A stretch of 64,000 nt of DNA from Chloroflexota bacterium (GCA_015478725.1 JADMIG010000009.1:40448-104447); one strand, 5' to 3'. Positions 17,673 to 27,178 are shown, counted from the first letter of the stretch. Made by a program: numbers and translations. The notes: generated by a model not told the origin, from the sequence alone.

Positions 17673-18648
17673 GCGGCGCCTCGAGCAGCTCGGCGAGCAG
17701 GCCCTTCTGGGCATGGAGCCGGTTCTCCGATTGCGCCCAGACGAGACTCCGTGGACCGTCCATCACCGCATCCGTGATCTCGTCGCCGCGGTGGGCCGGC
17801 AGGCAATGCATCGCGACCGATTCCGGACCGGCCGTATCGAGGAGCGCGTCGTCCACTCGGTAGTCGGCGAACGCGACGCGACGCGCGGCCACCTGTGACT
17901 CCTGGCCCATCGACGTCCACGCGTCCGTGTAGACGACCGCAGCGCCGCGCACGATCGCCCGGGGATCGCGGTCGAGGACGATGCGGGCGCCGGACGTCTC
18001 CGCCATCCGGCGGGCGCGGGCCACGATCGCCGCATCCGGGCCGTATCCGTCCGGATGGGCGAGCCGGATCTCCATCCCGAACAACGCTCCGGCAAGGACC
18101 AGGGAGTGGAACACGTTGTTCCCGTCCCCGACGAACGCGACGATCACGCCGTCGAGGCTCCCGAAACGCTCCCTGAGGGTGAGCAGGTCGGCGAGGACCT
18201 GGCACGGATGCTCGCGGCTCGTCAGGGCGTTGATGACCGGGATCGCGGCACGGTCCGCGAGTTCGGCGATGACCTCGTGTTCGCCGATGCGGGCCATGAT
18301 CCCGTCGACGAACCGCTCGAGGTTCCGGGCGACGTCGCCGACCGACTCGCGCTCGCCGAGACCGACGTCCGCAGCGGCAAGGTAGATGCCATGGCCCCCG
18401 AGCTGGGTCATCCCGGCTTCGAAGGTCACGCGCGTCCGGAGACTCGGATGCTGGAACAGCATCGCCAGTGATCGACCGGCGAGCGGCGGCTCGAGGTGCC
18501 CGTGGCGGGCGAGGAATTCCCGCTTCAACGCAGCGGCGCGGTCGAGGATCCGGTCGAGCTCCGGACGGGTGAAGTCGCCGATACCGACGAAGTCGCGGCC
18601 GCGAAGGGGCGACCGGGACGACGTCCCGGGTGGATCGACGGCCGCCAT
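17665..18648 (-). CDS. argF: ornithine carbamoyltransferase
   Basis: Catalyses citrulline formation from ornithine and carbamoyl phosphate in arginine synthesis. The 327-residue protein has the carbamoyl-phosphate loop HPSLRTRVTFE (SLRT in place of STRT), the EHPCQVLADLLTL motif, GDGNNVFHSL, DAWTSMGQES and the catalytic MHCLPAHRGDEITDAV. HCLPA and SMG favour ornithine over aspartate carbamoyltransferase. No other arg gene is nearby; it lies 23 bases after rpsI. Confidence 0.93.
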   Translation of the reverse strand: MAAVDPPGTSSRSPLRGRDFVGIGDFTRPELDRILDRAAALKREFLARHGHLEPPLAGRSLAMLFQHPSLRTRVTFEAGMTQLGGHGIYLAAADVGLGERESVGDVARNLERFVDGIMARIGEHEVIAELADRAAIPVINALTSREHPCQVLADLLTLRERFGSLDGVIVAFVGDGNNVFHSLVLAGALFGMEIRLAHPDGYGPDAAIVARARRMAETSGARIVLDRDPRAIVRGAAVVYTDAWTSMGQESQVAARRVAFADYRVDDALLDTAGPESVAMHCLPAHRGDEITDAVMDGPRSLVWAQSENRLHAQKGLLAELLEAPHE

Positions 18649-18671
18649 CTGCGGGCCCTCGATCCGGACGG

Positions 18672-19070
18672 TCAGCGCTTCGTGTACTGCGGCGCCTTGC
18701 GGGCCCGCTTGAGGCCGTACTTCTTGCGTTCCTTCATCCGCGGATCGCGAGTGAGGAGGCCGGCCTGGCGGAGGGGCAGCCGATTGCCGTCGGGATCGAG
18801 CTGGAGGAGCGCCCGGGCGATGCCGTGGCGGATCGCCCCCGCCTGGCCGGTGACGCCGCCGCCCTCGACCTTGATCATCGCGTTGAAGCGACCCTCCGTG
18901 CCGGTGACCCGGAAGGGCATCCGCAGATCCGCCTCGTTGAACGCGTTGCCGAAGTGCTCGTCGAGCGATCGGCCGTTGACGACGATCGCTCCTTCGCCGG
19001 GGAGAAGCCGGACGCGGGCGGTCGCCGTCTTCCGACGACCCGTTCCAAAGTAGAAGGCAGGTGTGATCAT
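18672..19070 (-). CDS. rpsI: 30S ribosomal protein S9
   Basis: The 132-residue protein begins [20 protein letters not shown] and ends with the conserved basic [16 protein letters not shown] tail that reaches the P-site tRNA. ATG at 19070 is preceded by GAGGAGGAGC. An upstream GTA cannot initiate. Partner of rplM (L13), as in nearly all bacteria. Confidence 0.97.
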   Translation of the reverse strand: MITPAFYFGTGRRKTATARVRLLPGEGAIVVNGRSLDEHFGNAFNEADLRMPFRVTGTEGRFNAMIKVEGGGVTGQAGAIRHGIARALLQLDPDGNRLPLRQAGLLTRDPRMKERKKYGLKRARKAPQYTKR

Positions 19071-19086
19071 CGGTACGTGCTCCTCC

Positions 19087-19518
19087 TCAGGCGAGCGGCT
19101 CAGGCCGCTGGGCCTGATGCGGGTGGTCCGTCCCGGCATAGATCTTCAGCTTGCGGAGCTGCTGGGCGCCGAGTCGATTGCGCGGCAGCATTCCCTTGAC
19201 GGCGCGGCGGATGACCTCTTCCGGTCGGCGGGCGAGGAGATGGCCGAGCGTCTCCTCCTTGTAGCCCTGCGGATGTCCGCTGTGCCGCGCGTAGATCTTC
19301 GATTCGAGCTTGTCGCGCGTAACCGCGATCCGGGCCGCGTTGAGGACGATCACGTGGTCGCCCGAGTCGAGGTTCGGCGTGTAGGTCGGCTTGTTCTTGC
19401 CCTCGAGGACACGGGCGATGCGCGACGCGAGCCGGCCGAGCGTCTCGTCCGTCGCGTCGACGACGAACCAGCGTCGCTCGATCTCGCTCTCGCGGAGCGT
19501 GTACGTCTTGACGTTCAT
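19087..19518 (-). CDS. rplM: 50S ribosomal protein L13
   Basis: The 143-residue protein matches L13: [62 protein letters not shown] and [17 protein letters not shown] at 19518 overlaps the truA stop (ATGA). The upstream bases hold three CACGGAG units that also code the truA tail (see repeat entry). Binds 23S rRNA early in 50S assembly. Confidence 0.97.
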   Translation of the reverse strand: MNVKTYTLRESEIERRWFVVDATDETLGRLASRIARVLEGKNKPTYTPNLDSGDHVIVLNAARIAVTRDKLESKIYARHSGHPQGYKEETLGHLLARRPEEVIRRAVKGMLPRNRLGAQQLRKLKIYAGTDHPHQAQRPEPLA

Positions 19519-20288
19519 CGGTCTCCGTGTTCTCCGTGTGCTCCGTGCTGTCCGCCGGTCCGCCGTCCCATGACGACGCGCCGGAGACAGAGTCCCTTCG
19601 CCGGGGCCATCGCCCCGTCGAGTGCCGGTCGGCCCGCGACGAGTGCCGCGGCGACCGCCGATCCATCCATCTCACCCCGGCCGACCTCGAGGAGGACGGC
19701 CACGATCCGCCGGACCATGCCGCGGAGGAAGGCGTCCGCCGCGACGTCCACCGTCACGACCGACCCCGTCCGCCGCACCCGGACCCGGTGAAGGGTCCGG
19801 ACCGGTCCCCGGTCCACCGCCCCGAAGGCGGAGAAGTCGTGCCGGCCCACGAGGGCCTGCCCGGCTCGCTCCATCGCGACGGCATCGAGCGGGCTCCGCA
19901 CCCCGAGCGCCTGTCGCTCGCGGAGCGGACTGCGCGGCCCGTTCCACACGGTGTAGCGGTATTCCCGATACCGCGCCGCAAAGCGAGGATGGAACGCCAC
20001 CGACGCTCGTCGCAACCCGTGGATCGCGACGTCCGCCGGGAGCAGCGCATCGAGCGCCCGGCCGAGTTCCGCCACCGAGAGCCGCCCGTCGTAGGTGAAG
20101 GCGATCACCTGTCCACTGGCGTGCACTCCGGCGTCGGTCCGACCGGCTCCGTCGACCCGCAGCCTCCGACCGTCCGCGAGGCGGGCGAGGGCGGCTTCGA
20201 GCTCCCCTTGGACCGTCCTGGCTCCAGGCTGGGCCTGGAACCCGGCGAAGTCCGTACCGTCATATTCCACCCGCGCTCGGCAGCGCAC
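19515..20288 (-). CDS. truA: tRNA pseudouridine(38-40) synthase
   Basis: TruA isomerises uridines 38-40 in the anticodon stem. The 257-residue protein has [16 protein letters not shown], the catalytic-Asp motif [41 protein letters not shown] and [22 protein letters not shown] at 20288 is the first usable start after rplQ; earlier in-frame codons lie inside rplQ. The last residues, [12 protein letters not shown], are encoded by a short tandem repeat. Placement after rplQ is typical. Confidence 0.94.
   Translation of the reverse strand: MRCRARVEYDGTDFAGFQAQPGARTVQGELEAALARLADGRRLRVDGAGRTDAGVHASGQVIAFTYDGRLSVAELGRALDALLPADVAIHGLRRASVAFHPRFAARYREYRYTVWNGPRSPLRERQALGVRSPLDAVAMERAGQALVGRHDFSAFGAVDRGPVRTLHRVRVRRTGSVVTVDVAADAFLRGMVRRIVAVLLEVGRGEMDGSAVAAALVAGRPALDGAMAPAKGLCLRRVVMGRRTGGQHGAHGEHGDR
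19522..19550 (-). repeat. CACGGAG-type short tandem repeat at truA/rplM junction
   Basis: On the minus strand three units of CACGGAG separated by two or three bases lie immediately before the rplM ATG. They code the GAHGEHGD tail of TruA and also supply purine tracts usable as the rplM ribosome-binding site. Confidence 0.7.
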
Positions 20289-20319
20289 GGGCGCGTCCTC
20301 TCGGACGCTCGACGTGGCG

Positions 20320-20673
20320 TCAGACCAGCTCGATCTGGACGATCTCTGCCGCATCTCCGACGCGCTGTCCGATCCGGACCAGGCGGGTGTACCCGGACGT
20401 CCGGTCCGCATATTTCGGGGCGATCTCGTCGAACAGCTTGCCGACGACGAGCGGCTCGTTCGGGAAGGCGGCGATCACGGCTCGTCGGGCGGCGAGGTCG
20501 CCACGCTTGGCGAGGGTGATCATCCGCTCCACCCGGCCGCGGATCTCCTTCGCCTTCGCCTCGGTGGTCCTGACGCGTTCGTAGCGCAGGACCGAGACGG
20601 TGAGATTCCGATACAGGGCCAGACGCGGCCCCTGCTTCCGGGAGAGCTTTCGACCGTCGATGCGATGGGCCAT
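20320..20673 (-). CDS. rplQ: 50S ribosomal protein L17
   Basis: 117 residues. MAHRIDGRKLSRKQGPRLAL, the helix VLRYERVRTTEAKAKEIRGR, RVERMITLAKRGDLAARR and GYTRLVRIGQRVGDAAEIV are L17 signatures. It follows rpoA by three bases at the end of the alpha cluster. L17 lies near the peptide exit on 23S rRNA. Confidence 0.97.
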   Translation of the reverse strand: MAHRIDGRKLSRKQGPRLALYRNLTVSVLRYERVRTTEAKAKEIRGRVERMITLAKRGDLAARRAVIAAFPNEPLVVGKLFDEIAPKYADRTSGYTRLVRIGQRVGDAAEIVQIELV

Positions 20674-20676
20674 CGA

Positions 20677-21666
20677 TCAGGCCTCCTCGTCCTCGAGCGG
20701 CGCATCCGCCTCGGGCTCGTCGAAGCCGTCGGCATCCGTCTCCGGCACGACGAAGCCGCGCATCCGGAGCCGCTCCTTCATCTCGTCGAGCGACTTCTTC
20801 CCGAAGTTCCGCATCCGCAACAGGTCGTCGTCGGACAGCTGGAGCAGCTGGCCCACCTTCACGATGTTGTTCCGCTTGAGCGAGTTGTAGGCGCGCATCG
20901 GCAGATCGAGCTCTTCGATCGGCATGTCGAGCATGTTCGGGGGCAGGGCCGGCACGCCGCTCCCCGCCGTCCCGCCGGCGAGCGCCGGCATGCCCACGGT
21001 GACGAAGTGCTGGAACTCGTCCACGAGGCGGGCGGCGGCGCGTGAGAGCGCCTCCTCCGGGCCGATCGTGCCGTCGGTCTCGATCTCGATCGTCAGCTTG
21101 TCGTGATTCGTGTCCTGACCGACGCGGACACTGTCGATCCAGTAGTTGACCTTGCGGACCGGGGTGAAGATCGCATCGACCGCGATGACGCCGATCGGCA
21201 GCGCCTCGGCGCGCTCCGCGCCGATGTAGCCGATGCCGCGCTCCACGGTCAGGTCCATCTCGATCGTCAGGTCGTCCTTGTCGATCGTCATGAGCAGCTG
21301 CTCGGGATTGACGATCTCGACGTCCGCCGACTCGGTGATGTCCGCCGCGGTGACCGGGCCGGCGCCGCTCTTGATGAGGCGCAGCTGGACCGGGTGGCTG
21401 GCGAAGCTCTTGAGACGGAGCTTCTTCACGTTGAGGACGATCTGCGTCACGTCTTCCTTGACGCCGGGGATCGTCGAGAATTCCTGGTAGACGTCGCGGA
21501 TCTGGACGGAGGTGACCGCCGCTCCCTCGAGCGACGAGAGGAGGACGCGGCGCAGGGCGTTACCGATGGTGACCCCATACCCCGCCTCGAGCGGGCCGGC
21601 CTCGTACTTGGCGTAGAAGCCCACTTCCTCGACGGATTCGATCTGTGGGGTCTCGAGTTCGATCAT
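20677..21666 (-). CDS. rpoA: DNA-directed RNA polymerase subunit alpha
   Basis: The 329-residue alpha subunit has an N-terminal dimerisation domain (AGYGVTIGNALRRVLLSSLEG, then VTAADITESADVEIVNP) and a C-terminal DNA/activator-binding domain (PIEELDLPMRAYNSLKRNNI then LRMRNFGKKSLDEMKERL), joined by a Pro/Gly linker. ATG at 21666 gives the standard N terminus MIELETPQIE. Between rpsD and rplQ, as in the alpha operon. Assembles with RpoB and RpoC encoded 20 kb upstream in the same direction. Confidence 0.98.
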   Translation of the reverse strand: MIELETPQIESVEEVGFYAKYEAGPLEAGYGVTIGNALRRVLLSSLEGAAVTSVQIRDVYQEFSTIPGVKEDVTQIVLNVKKLRLKSFASHPVQLRLIKSGAGPVTAADITESADVEIVNPEQLLMTIDKDDLTIEMDLTVERGIGYIGAERAEALPIGVIAVDAIFTPVRKVNYWIDSVRVGQDTNHDKLTIEIETDGTIGPEEALSRAAARLVDEFQHFVTVGMPALAGGTAGSGVPALPPNMLDMPIEELDLPMRAYNSLKRNNIVKVGQLLQLSDDDLLRMRNFGKKSLDEMKERLRMRGFVVPETDADGFDEPEADAPLEDEEA

Positions 21667-21676
21667 GATCGGGCGA

Positions 21677-22303
21677 TTACCTCGAGTAGTACTCGACCAC
21701 GAGCTGCTCGTTGAGGTCGAGCGGCATCTGGTCGCGGCGTGGCAGGTCGGCGATGGAGCCGGCGAGCGTCGCGGCATCCACCGCGAGCCATTCCGGTCCC
21801 TGGTGGGAGCGGAGCGTTTCCTTGGCGGTCTTGAACGGATCGCGCCCGACGCGCGACTCCCGGACGGCGATCCGGTCTCCCGAGGACAGCTGATACGACG
21901 GGATGTTCGTCGGCCGACCGTTGACCGCGAAGTGACCGTGGTTCACGAGCTGACGGGCCTGGGCCCGCGAGCTGGCGAAGCCCATCCGGTAGACGACGTT
22001 ATCGAGCCGGAGCTCGAGCATCCGGAGGAGGTTCTCGCCGGTGACGCCGGGCCGGGCCTCGGCCGCATCGAAGTAGTTCTTGAATTGGCGCTCGAGCACG
22101 GAGTAGACGCGCCGGACCTTCTGCTTCTCGCGCAGCTGGAGGCCGAACTCGCCGACCTTCCGGCGCCGCACGCCGTGCTGACCGGGTGGGGTCGGGCGGC
22201 GTTCGAAGGCGCACTTCTTCGTATAGCAGCGACTGCCCTTGAGGAAGAGCTTGGCGCCCTCCCGACGGCAGAGGCGGCAGACGGAACCGGTGTAACGGGC
22301 CAT
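21677..22303 (-). CDS. rpsD: 30S ribosomal protein S4
   Basis: 208 residues. [20 protein letters not shown] retains the CxxC of zinc-type S4 (with C31 further on). The S4 RNA-binding domain is at [20 protein letters not shown] and [17 protein letters not shown]4 nucleates 30S assembly and in many bacteria represses the alpha operon translationally. Follows rpsK, precedes rpoA. Confidence 0.97.
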   Translation of the reverse strand: MARYTGSVCRLCRREGAKLFLKGSRCYTKKCAFERRPTPPGQHGVRRRKVGEFGLQLREKQKVRRVYSVLERQFKNYFDAAEARPGVTGENLLRMLELRLDNVVYRMGFASSRAQARQLVNHGHFAVNGRPTNIPSYQLSSGDRIAVRESRVGRDPFKTAKETLRSHQGPEWLAVDAATLAGSIADLPRRDQMPLDLNEQLVVEYYSR

Positions 22304-22333
22304 GTGATCCTTGACCTGTGGTCCTGACGGGGC

Positions 22334-22729
22334 TCAGACGCGCCGGCGCTTGGGAGCGCGGCAACCGTTGTGCGGGATGGGCGTCACGTCGGTGATGGCG
22401 GAGACTTCCAGTCCGGCGGCCTGGAGCGACCGGATGGCCTGCTCGCGGCCGGCGCCGGGTCCCTTGACGAACACCTCCACCTGGCGCATCCCGTTCTCCA
22501 TCGCCCGCTTCGCAGCGCCATCCGCGGACAGCGCTGCCGCGTAGGGCGTGCTCTTCCGCGATCCCTTGAAGCCGGCCACGCCAGCGGAGCCCCAGCTGAT
22601 GACGGCCCCGGAGAGGTCGGTGATGGTGATGAGCGTGTTGTTGAAGGTCGCCTGGATGTGGACGTGCCCCTGCGGGACGTTCTTCCGCTCCTTGCGCCGG
22701 ACCTTCAGTGCCCGCTTGCGTTCGGCCAT
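22334..22729 (-). CDS. rpsK: 30S ribosomal protein S11
   Basis: 131 residues. [59 protein letters not shown] and the C-terminal [20 protein letters not shown] identify S11. The N terminus is Lys/Arg-rich, as usual. Between rpsM and rpsD in the alpha cluster. Confidence 0.98.
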   Translation of the reverse strand: MAERKRALKVRRKERKNVPQGHVHIQATFNNTLITITDLSGAVISWGSAGVAGFKGSRKSTPYAAALSADGAAKRAMENGMRQVEVFVKGPGAGREQAIRSLQAAGLEVSAITDVTPIPHNGCRAPKRRRV

Positions 22730-22747
22730 ACGGTGGGTCAGTCCTCG

Positions 22748-23119
22748 CTATTTCTTGCGCCGGACGCCGACGGTCTTCTTCGGACCGCGCCGTGCCCGCG
22801 CATTCGTCTTCGTCCGCTGGCCACGCACCGGGAGGTTGCGTCGATGGCGCATGCCTCGATACGAGCCGATCTCGATGAGTCGCTTGATGTTGAGCGCCAC
22901 TTCCCGACGGAGGTCACCTTCGACCTTGTAACGCCGATCGATGAGCTCGCGGAGGCGGTTGACCTGTTCGTCGGTGAGGTCGCGGACCCGGGTGTCCGGG
23001 TTGATGTTGCTCTGGGCGAGGATCCGCTGGCTCGTGGGCAGCCCGATGCCGAAGATGTACGTGAGGGCGACCTCGACGCGCTTCTCGCGCGGGATGTCCA
23101 CACCGGCGATTCGTGCCAT
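22748..23119 (-). CDS. rpsM: 30S ribosomal protein S13
   Basis: 123 residues. [20 protein letters not shown], the helix-hairpin region [40 protein letters not shown] and the basic tail [19 protein letters not shown] are S13. It lies three bases after rpmJ. S13 contacts P-site tRNA and the subunit bridge. Confidence 0.98.
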   Translation of the reverse strand: MARIAGVDIPREKRVEVALTYIFGIGLPTSQRILAQSNINPDTRVRDLTDEQVNRLRELIDRRYKVEGDLRREVALNIKRLIEIGSYRGMRHRRNLPVRGQRTKTNARARRGPKKTVGVRRKK

Positions 23120-23122
23120 CGG

Positions 23123-23236
23123 TTACCCCTGCCGCTGCTTGTGTTTCGGGTTGCTGCAGATGACCATCACCGTCCCGTGGCGACGAATCACCTTGCACTT
23201 GTCGCAGCGGGCCTTGACGGAAGCTCTGACTTTCAA
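23123..23236 (-). CDS. rpmJ: 50S ribosomal protein L36 (TTG start)
   Basis: A 37-codon frame found by reading the infA-rpsM gap. TTG at 23236 opens [19 protein letters not shown] (initiator read as Met), then [18 protein letters not shown] and TAA at 23123. The zinc ligands C-x2-C, C and H are in place (Cys11, Cys14, Cys27, His32). Position between infA and rpsM is the standard rpmJ locus. Too short for many gene finders. Confidence 0.94.
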   Translation of the reverse strand: MKVRASVKARCDKCKVIRRHGTVMVICSNPKHKQRQG

Positions 23237-23273
23237 CGGACCCTCGTGGCTGTGCGTCGCACGCGATCGTCGG

Positions 23274-23492
23274 TTACTTGAGGCGGTAGGTGATGCGTCC
23301 GCGAGTGAGGTCGTAGGGCGAGAGTTCGACCCTGACGCGGTCCCCCGGCAGGATCCTGATGAAGTTCATCCGGAGCTTGCCGCTGATGTGAGCCAGGACC
23401 CGGTGTCCGTTCTCGAGTTCGACGGCGAACATCGTGTTCGGAAGCGGCTCGATGACCGTTCCCTCGACTTCGATCGCGTCTTTCTTCGCCAC
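23274..23492 (-). CDS. infA: translation initiation factor IF-1
   Basis: 72 residues, a single S1-like OB fold: [57 protein letters not shown] and [16 protein letters not shown] at 23492 is the start that gives the family N terminus. It has its own 100-base leader containing a stable hairpin at 23523-23544. IF-1 binds the 30S A site. Confidence 0.97.
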   Translation of the reverse strand: MAKKDAIEVEGTVIEPLPNTMFAVELENGHRVLAHISGKLRMNFIRILPGDRVRVELSPYDLTRGRITYRLK

Positions 23493-23522
23493 GGGCGCCG
23501 TGTTTCCCTTTCTTCGTGACGA

Positions 23523-23544
23523 GTGCCGGTCGGTGGACCGGCAC
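23523..23544 (-). promoter_or_regulatory. perfect hairpin in the infA leader
   Basis: Arms gtgccggtc and gaccggcac (9 bp, perfect) enclose a four-base loop, 31 bases before infA. A TTGCCG (23578-23583) and GATACT (23557-23562) pair upstream, with a short 15-base spacer, could be a weak promoter placing the hairpin at the very 5' end of the transcript. Confidence 0.45.
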
Positions 23545-23592
23545 ACGAACGTGCAGAGTATCAAACCAGCGCCGAATCGGCAACTGGCCTGG

Positions 23593-24381
23593 TCAGACGG
23601 TGGTGAGCACCTCGGCACCGCGGTCGGTGACCGCGATCGTGTGCTCGAAATGAGCGGCCAGCGAACCGTCCGCGGTGACGACCGTCCAGTCGTCCGGCAG
23701 GACCCGCGTGTCGTACCCGCCGAGGGTGAACATGGGCTCGATCGCCAGGCAGAGGCCCGCCTCGATCCGTCGTCCCGCCCAGCCCGTCCGGTAGTTCGGG
23801 ACCTGCGGCTCCTCGTGCATCCGACGGCCGATGCCGTGGCCGACATAGTGGCGGATGACGCCGAGCCCGGCCGCTGCCGCGACATCCTCGACGGCCGCCC
23901 CGATGGCCTCGATGTGGCTGCCGGGGACTGCGGCGGCGATGCCGGCCATCATCGCCAGGCGGGTCGTCTCGATCAAGCGTCGGGTCGCCTCGGGCGGTCC
24001 GTCGCCGACGTAGAACGTGCGGGCCGCGTCGCCATGCCAGCCATCGACGATCGCGCCCGCGTCGACGGACACGACCATCCCTTCGCGGACCGCCCGTTCG
24101 GCCGGGATCCCGTGGACGATCTCCTCGTCGATGGAGATGCAGATGCTCGATGGGAACGGACGGCGGGGGTTCGCGCCCGGATAGCCCTTGAACGACGGCG
24201 TGGCCCCGGACGCCCGGATGTGGCGTTCGGCAAGGCGGTCGAGGTCCGCGGTCGAGACCCCGGGCCGGAGCTCCGATTCGACGAGCGCGAGGACTTCCGC
24301 GACGACCCGGCCGGCACGGCGCATGCGGGCGATGTCGGCGACGGACTTCACGGCGGACGGCCGTGGCCGGGCGAGCGCCAT
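23593..24381 (-). CDS. map: type I methionine aminopeptidase
   Basis: Removes N-terminal Met from new proteins. The 262-residue pita-bread enzyme has [20 protein letters not shown] near the start, [40 protein letters not shown] with the metal Asp, the second metal Asp in [33 protein letters not shown] and [10 protein letters not shown]. The ATG shares one base with the adk stop. The secY-adk-map-infA order is typical. Confidence 0.96.
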   Translation of the reverse strand: MALARPRPSAVKSVADIARMRRAGRVVAEVLALVESELRPGVSTADLDRLAERHIRASGATPSFKGYPGANPRRPFPSSICISIDEEIVHGIPAERAVREGMVVSVDAGAIVDGWHGDAARTFYVGDGPPEATRRLIETTRLAMMAGIAAAVPGSHIEAIGAAVEDVAAAAGLGVIRHYVGHGIGRRMHEEPQVPNYRTGWAGRRIEAGLCLAIEPMFTLGGYDTRVLPDDWTVVTADGSLAAHFEHTIAVTDRGAEVLTTV

Positions 24382-25046
24382 CAGGGAGTCCTCGAGAGCG
24401 CGTCCGTGACCTCGCGGATGAGCGCTTCGGTGACCTCGGCGACGGCCTGCCGTCCGTCGACGGTACCGAGCGCGCCGCGCTCGCGGTAGTAGGAGACGAC
24501 GTCGCCCAGCGCGCCGAGCTGGAGCACGAGCCGCGAGCGGATGGTCTCCGCGCGGTCGTCGTCCCGCTGGTACAGGGGACTCTCGTCGATGTCGCAGACG
24601 CCGGGGACCCGCGGCGGTCGGCTCACCTCGTTGTAGACGTGGCCGGCGGCGCGGCAGAGCCAGCGGCCGGACATCCGCCGGACGAGCTCCTCCGCGGGGA
24701 CCTCGATCGCGATCGCCCGATCCACCCGTCCGCCGCGCTCGGTGAGTGCCGCATCGAGGGCCTCCGCCTGATGCCGGTTGCGCGGGAACCCGTCGAGGAT
24801 CGCACCGTCCGCCGCGTCGCGCTCGCGGAGCCGCTCGAGGAGCATCCGGATCGTGATCTCGTCCGGGACGAGCTCGCCGCGCTCCATGTAGCCGGCTGCC
24901 TCGAGTCCGACGGTCGTGCCATCGCGCACGGCCGTCCGGAAGAGGTCACCGGTCGCGACGTGCGGGACAGCGAGGCGGGCGGCGAGGATCGGGGCCTGGG
25001 TGCCCTTCCCGGCGCCGGGCGCGCCAAGGAGGACAACGACGGTCAC
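24381..25046 (-). CDS. adk: adenylate kinase
   Basis: Interconverts ATP+AMP and 2 ADP. The 221-residue protein has P-loop LLGAPGAGKGTQAP (about residues 6-19), the AMP-binding VATGDLFRTAV, ILDGFPRNRHQAEAL and the LID CRAAGHVYNEVSRPPRVPGV followed by YQRDDD. The LID keeps only part of the Cys set (C..., CDID), so zinc binding is unlikely. GTG start overlaps the secY stop (GTGA). Confidence 0.97.
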   Translation of the reverse strand: MTVVVLLGAPGAGKGTQAPILAARLAVPHVATGDLFRTAVRDGTTVGLEAAGYMERGELVPDEITIRMLLERLRERDAADGAILDGFPRNRHQAEALDAALTERGGRVDRAIAIEVPAEELVRRMSGRWLCRAAGHVYNEVSRPPRVPGVCDIDESPLYQRDDDRAETIRSRLVLQLGALGDVVSYYRERGALGTVDGRQAVAEVTEALIREVTDALSRTP

Positions 25047-26326
25047 CGGATGAAGCCCTCGTAGTTCCGCATCATGAGCTGGGCCTCGATCTGTTTCATC
25101 GTCTCGACGACGACGCTCACCACGATGAGCAGACCGGTTCCCCCGAGGCCGATCCCGCCGAGGCTCGGCACGATCGCGGCGACGACCTGCGGGGCGACCG
25201 CGACGATGCCGAGGAAGAGCGCTCCGGCGATCGTGATCCTGAACACGACCTTGGCGAGGTAATCCTGGGTCGGCCGCCCGGGCCGGATGCCGGGGATGAA
25301 TCCGCCGTTCTTGCGCAGCTGCTCGGCCGTCTCGTCAGGCTTGAAGGTGAACGCCGTGTAGAAGTACGTGAAGCCGACGGTGAGGACGAAATACAGGATG
25401 AGGTACGGCGCGTTGTGGGTGTCGAGGAAGGACACGATGCCGCGCGAGATGCCCGCGATCAGGGGGACGGTGCTCGTCGAGAAATAGGACGCGAGCTGCT
25501 GTGGGAAGAGGAGGATGCTGATCGCGAAGATGATCGGGATGACGCCGGCCTGGTTCACCCGCAGCGGAAGGAACGTCGATCCGCCCTGATACATCCGCCG
25601 GCCACGGACACGGCTCGCGTACTGGATCGGGATCCGCCGCTGCCCCTCCTGGATGTAGATGATCGCGAACACGGCGGCGATGCCGATGACGAGGAAGACC
25701 GAGATCGCCGCGAGGTCCGGCGACTCGATGAAGGTCCGGATGGCGTTCGGGACGCGACCGACGATGCCGGCGAAGATGATGAAGCTGATCCCGTTGCCGA
25801 TCCCCTTCTCGGTGATGAGCTCGCCGAGGAACATGAGAAGGATCGAACCCGCGGTGAGCGAGACGATCTGGGTGAGCGTCTGCCACGACGACAGCGAGAG
25901 GGGCGTCGTCAGGACGGTCCCCTGCGCGTTGAGCAGGGCGAGGAAGCCGTACGCCTGGAGCATCGCCATCGGGAGGCCGAGGTAGCGCGTGTACTGGTTG
26001 ATCTTGTTCCGGCCGTACTCGCCTTCGCGGCTCAGCGCCTGGAGGGACGGGATGACGCCCGTCATGAGCTGCATGATGATCGAGGCGTTGATGTACGGGT
26101 TCAGCCCGAGCCCGACGATCGAGAACGAGGAGAGTCCGCCGCCGCTGAACAGGTCGAGCAGGCCGAACAGCGGGCTGCCGTTGAAGAAGCTCGCGAGCGC
26201 CGTCCGGTCGACGCCCGGGACGGGGACGTGGGCGAGGAACCGGAAGACGATGAGGATCCCGGCGACGTAGAGCAGGCGCCGCCGGATGTCGGGCGCGCGG
26301 AATGCGTTGAGCAGCGACTCGAACAC
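25043..26326 (-). CDS. secY: preprotein translocase subunit SecY
   Basis: The channel subunit of Sec export. The 427-residue protein shows ten hydrophobic segments, the plug/first-helix region VPVPGVDRTALASFFNGSPL, LFSGGGLSSFSIVGLGLNPY, GIGNGISFIIFAGIV, the QRRIPIQYASRV loop and LPLRVNQAGVIPIIFAISIL. I chose GTG at 26326 (VFESLLNAFRAPDIRRRLL), immediately after the rplO stop; the longer frame runs inside rplO. SecE is encoded at 51.7 kb; SecG is not in the window. Confidence 0.97.
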   Translation of the reverse strand: MFESLLNAFRAPDIRRRLLYVAGILIVFRFLAHVPVPGVDRTALASFFNGSPLFGLLDLFSGGGLSSFSIVGLGLNPYINASIIMQLMTGVIPSLQALSREGEYGRNKINQYTRYLGLPMAMLQAYGFLALLNAQGTVLTTPLSLSSWQTLTQIVSLTAGSILLMFLGELITEKGIGNGISFIIFAGIVGRVPNAIRTFIESPDLAAISVFLVIGIAAVFAIIYIQEGQRRIPIQYASRVRGRRMYQGGSTFLPLRVNQAGVIPIIFAISILLFPQQLASYFSTSTVPLIAGISRGIVSFLDTHNAPYLILYFVLTVGFTYFYTAFTFKPDETAEQLRKNGGFIPGIRPGRPTQDYLAKVVFRITIAGALFLGIVAVAPQVVAAIVPSLGGIGLGGTGLLIVVSVVVETMKQIEAQLMMRNYEGFIR

Positions 26327-26327
26327 G

Positions 26328-26960
26328 TCAGGCGTCTTCGCCGGGCAGGGTGGCGGAGGGCTCGACGTCGCCGGCCGATGCGGGCGCCGCGCCGGTGACC
26401 GACGCACGCGCCCGGTCGACACCGAGGGCCGCGAGCGGGCCCGACGAGATCTCGATGACCTGGACCGAGCCACCCGCCGCCTCGATCTTGGCGACAGCCG
26501 TCCGGCTGAACGCGTCGGCGACGACGAAGAGCGCCACGCCGATCTCGCCGTTGCCGAGGATCTTGAGCGGCTTGTCGAGGGTCCGCACCGCTCCGACGGC
26601 CCGCAGGATCTCCTGGTTGACCGTGATCGGGGCGGCCTTCCGCGACGCGGCCGGTTTCTTCGTCGCGGGGAGATCGCCCGCCTCGAGCGCGCCGAGCTCC
26701 ACGAGCGCGGCGATCCGGCCGAGGTTGACGACCTCGTACTCGGTCTTGAATGGATTGCGGAAACCGCGCAGCTTCGGGATCCGCCGGTGAAGCGGGGTCT
26801 GGCCGCCTTCGAACCAGGGTGGGATCGAGCCGCCGGCGCGAGCCTTCTGGCCCTTCGTGCCGCGGCCGGCGGTCTTGCCACCACCCGCCGCGATGCCGCG
26901 TCCGACGCGGGTCCGGCGGGTGTGAGAGCCGGCCGCAGGACGAAGATCGTGGAGCTTCAT
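26328..26960 (-). CDS. rplO: 50S ribosomal protein L15 with C-terminal extension
   Basis: 210 residues; the typical L15 is about 145-160. The core has [51 protein letters not shown] and ends near residue 170 with VAKIEAAGGSVQVIE. The remaining 40 residues are Ala/Ser/Glu-rich and look disordered; a small Lys/Ala insert (about residues 97-111) is also present. ATG overlaps the rpmD stop. Confidence 0.95.
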   Translation of the reverse strand: MKLHDLRPAAGSHTRRTRVGRGIAAGGGKTAGRGTKGQKARAGGSIPPWFEGGQTPLHRRIPKLRGFRNPFKTEYEVVNLGRIAALVELGALEAGDLPATKKPAASRKAAPITVNQEILRAVGAVRTLDKPLKILGNGEIGVALFVVADAFSRTAVAKIEAAGGSVQVIEISSGPLAALGVDRARASVTGAAPASAGDVEPSATLPGEDA

Positions 26961-27178
26961 GCCTTCTCCTTCGCCGCCCCGTCGGACGTCGTCTCCGGGA
27001 GCTCCTCCACCGTCACCATGAAGTGGACCTGGCGGACCATGCCCCGGGTCGCCGGATTGTCCGGGATCTCCACGGTGTCACCGATGCGATGCAGACCGAG
27101 GGCGCGGACGGTCGCGCGATTCCGCGAGATCTGGCTGATCGTGCTCTTCGTCTGGGTGACTCGAAGCCTAGCGGACAC
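26957..27178 (-). CDS. rpmD: 50S ribosomal protein L30
   Basis: 73 residues: [40 protein letters not shown] and [16 protein letters not shown] match bacterial L30. A short charged tail follows. It overlaps the rpsE end by 11 bases, inside the spc cluster order rpsE-rpmD-rplO. Confidence 0.95.
   Translation of the reverse strand: MSARLRVTQTKSTISQISRNRATVRALGLHRIGDTVEIPDNPATRGMVRQVHFMVTVEELPETTSDGAAKEKA

Noticed and set aside
17665..18648. argF as an aspartate carbamoyltransferase because of its SLRT loop
   Set aside because: HCLPA and SMG loops are those of ornithine carbamoyltransferase, and SLRT occurs in that family.
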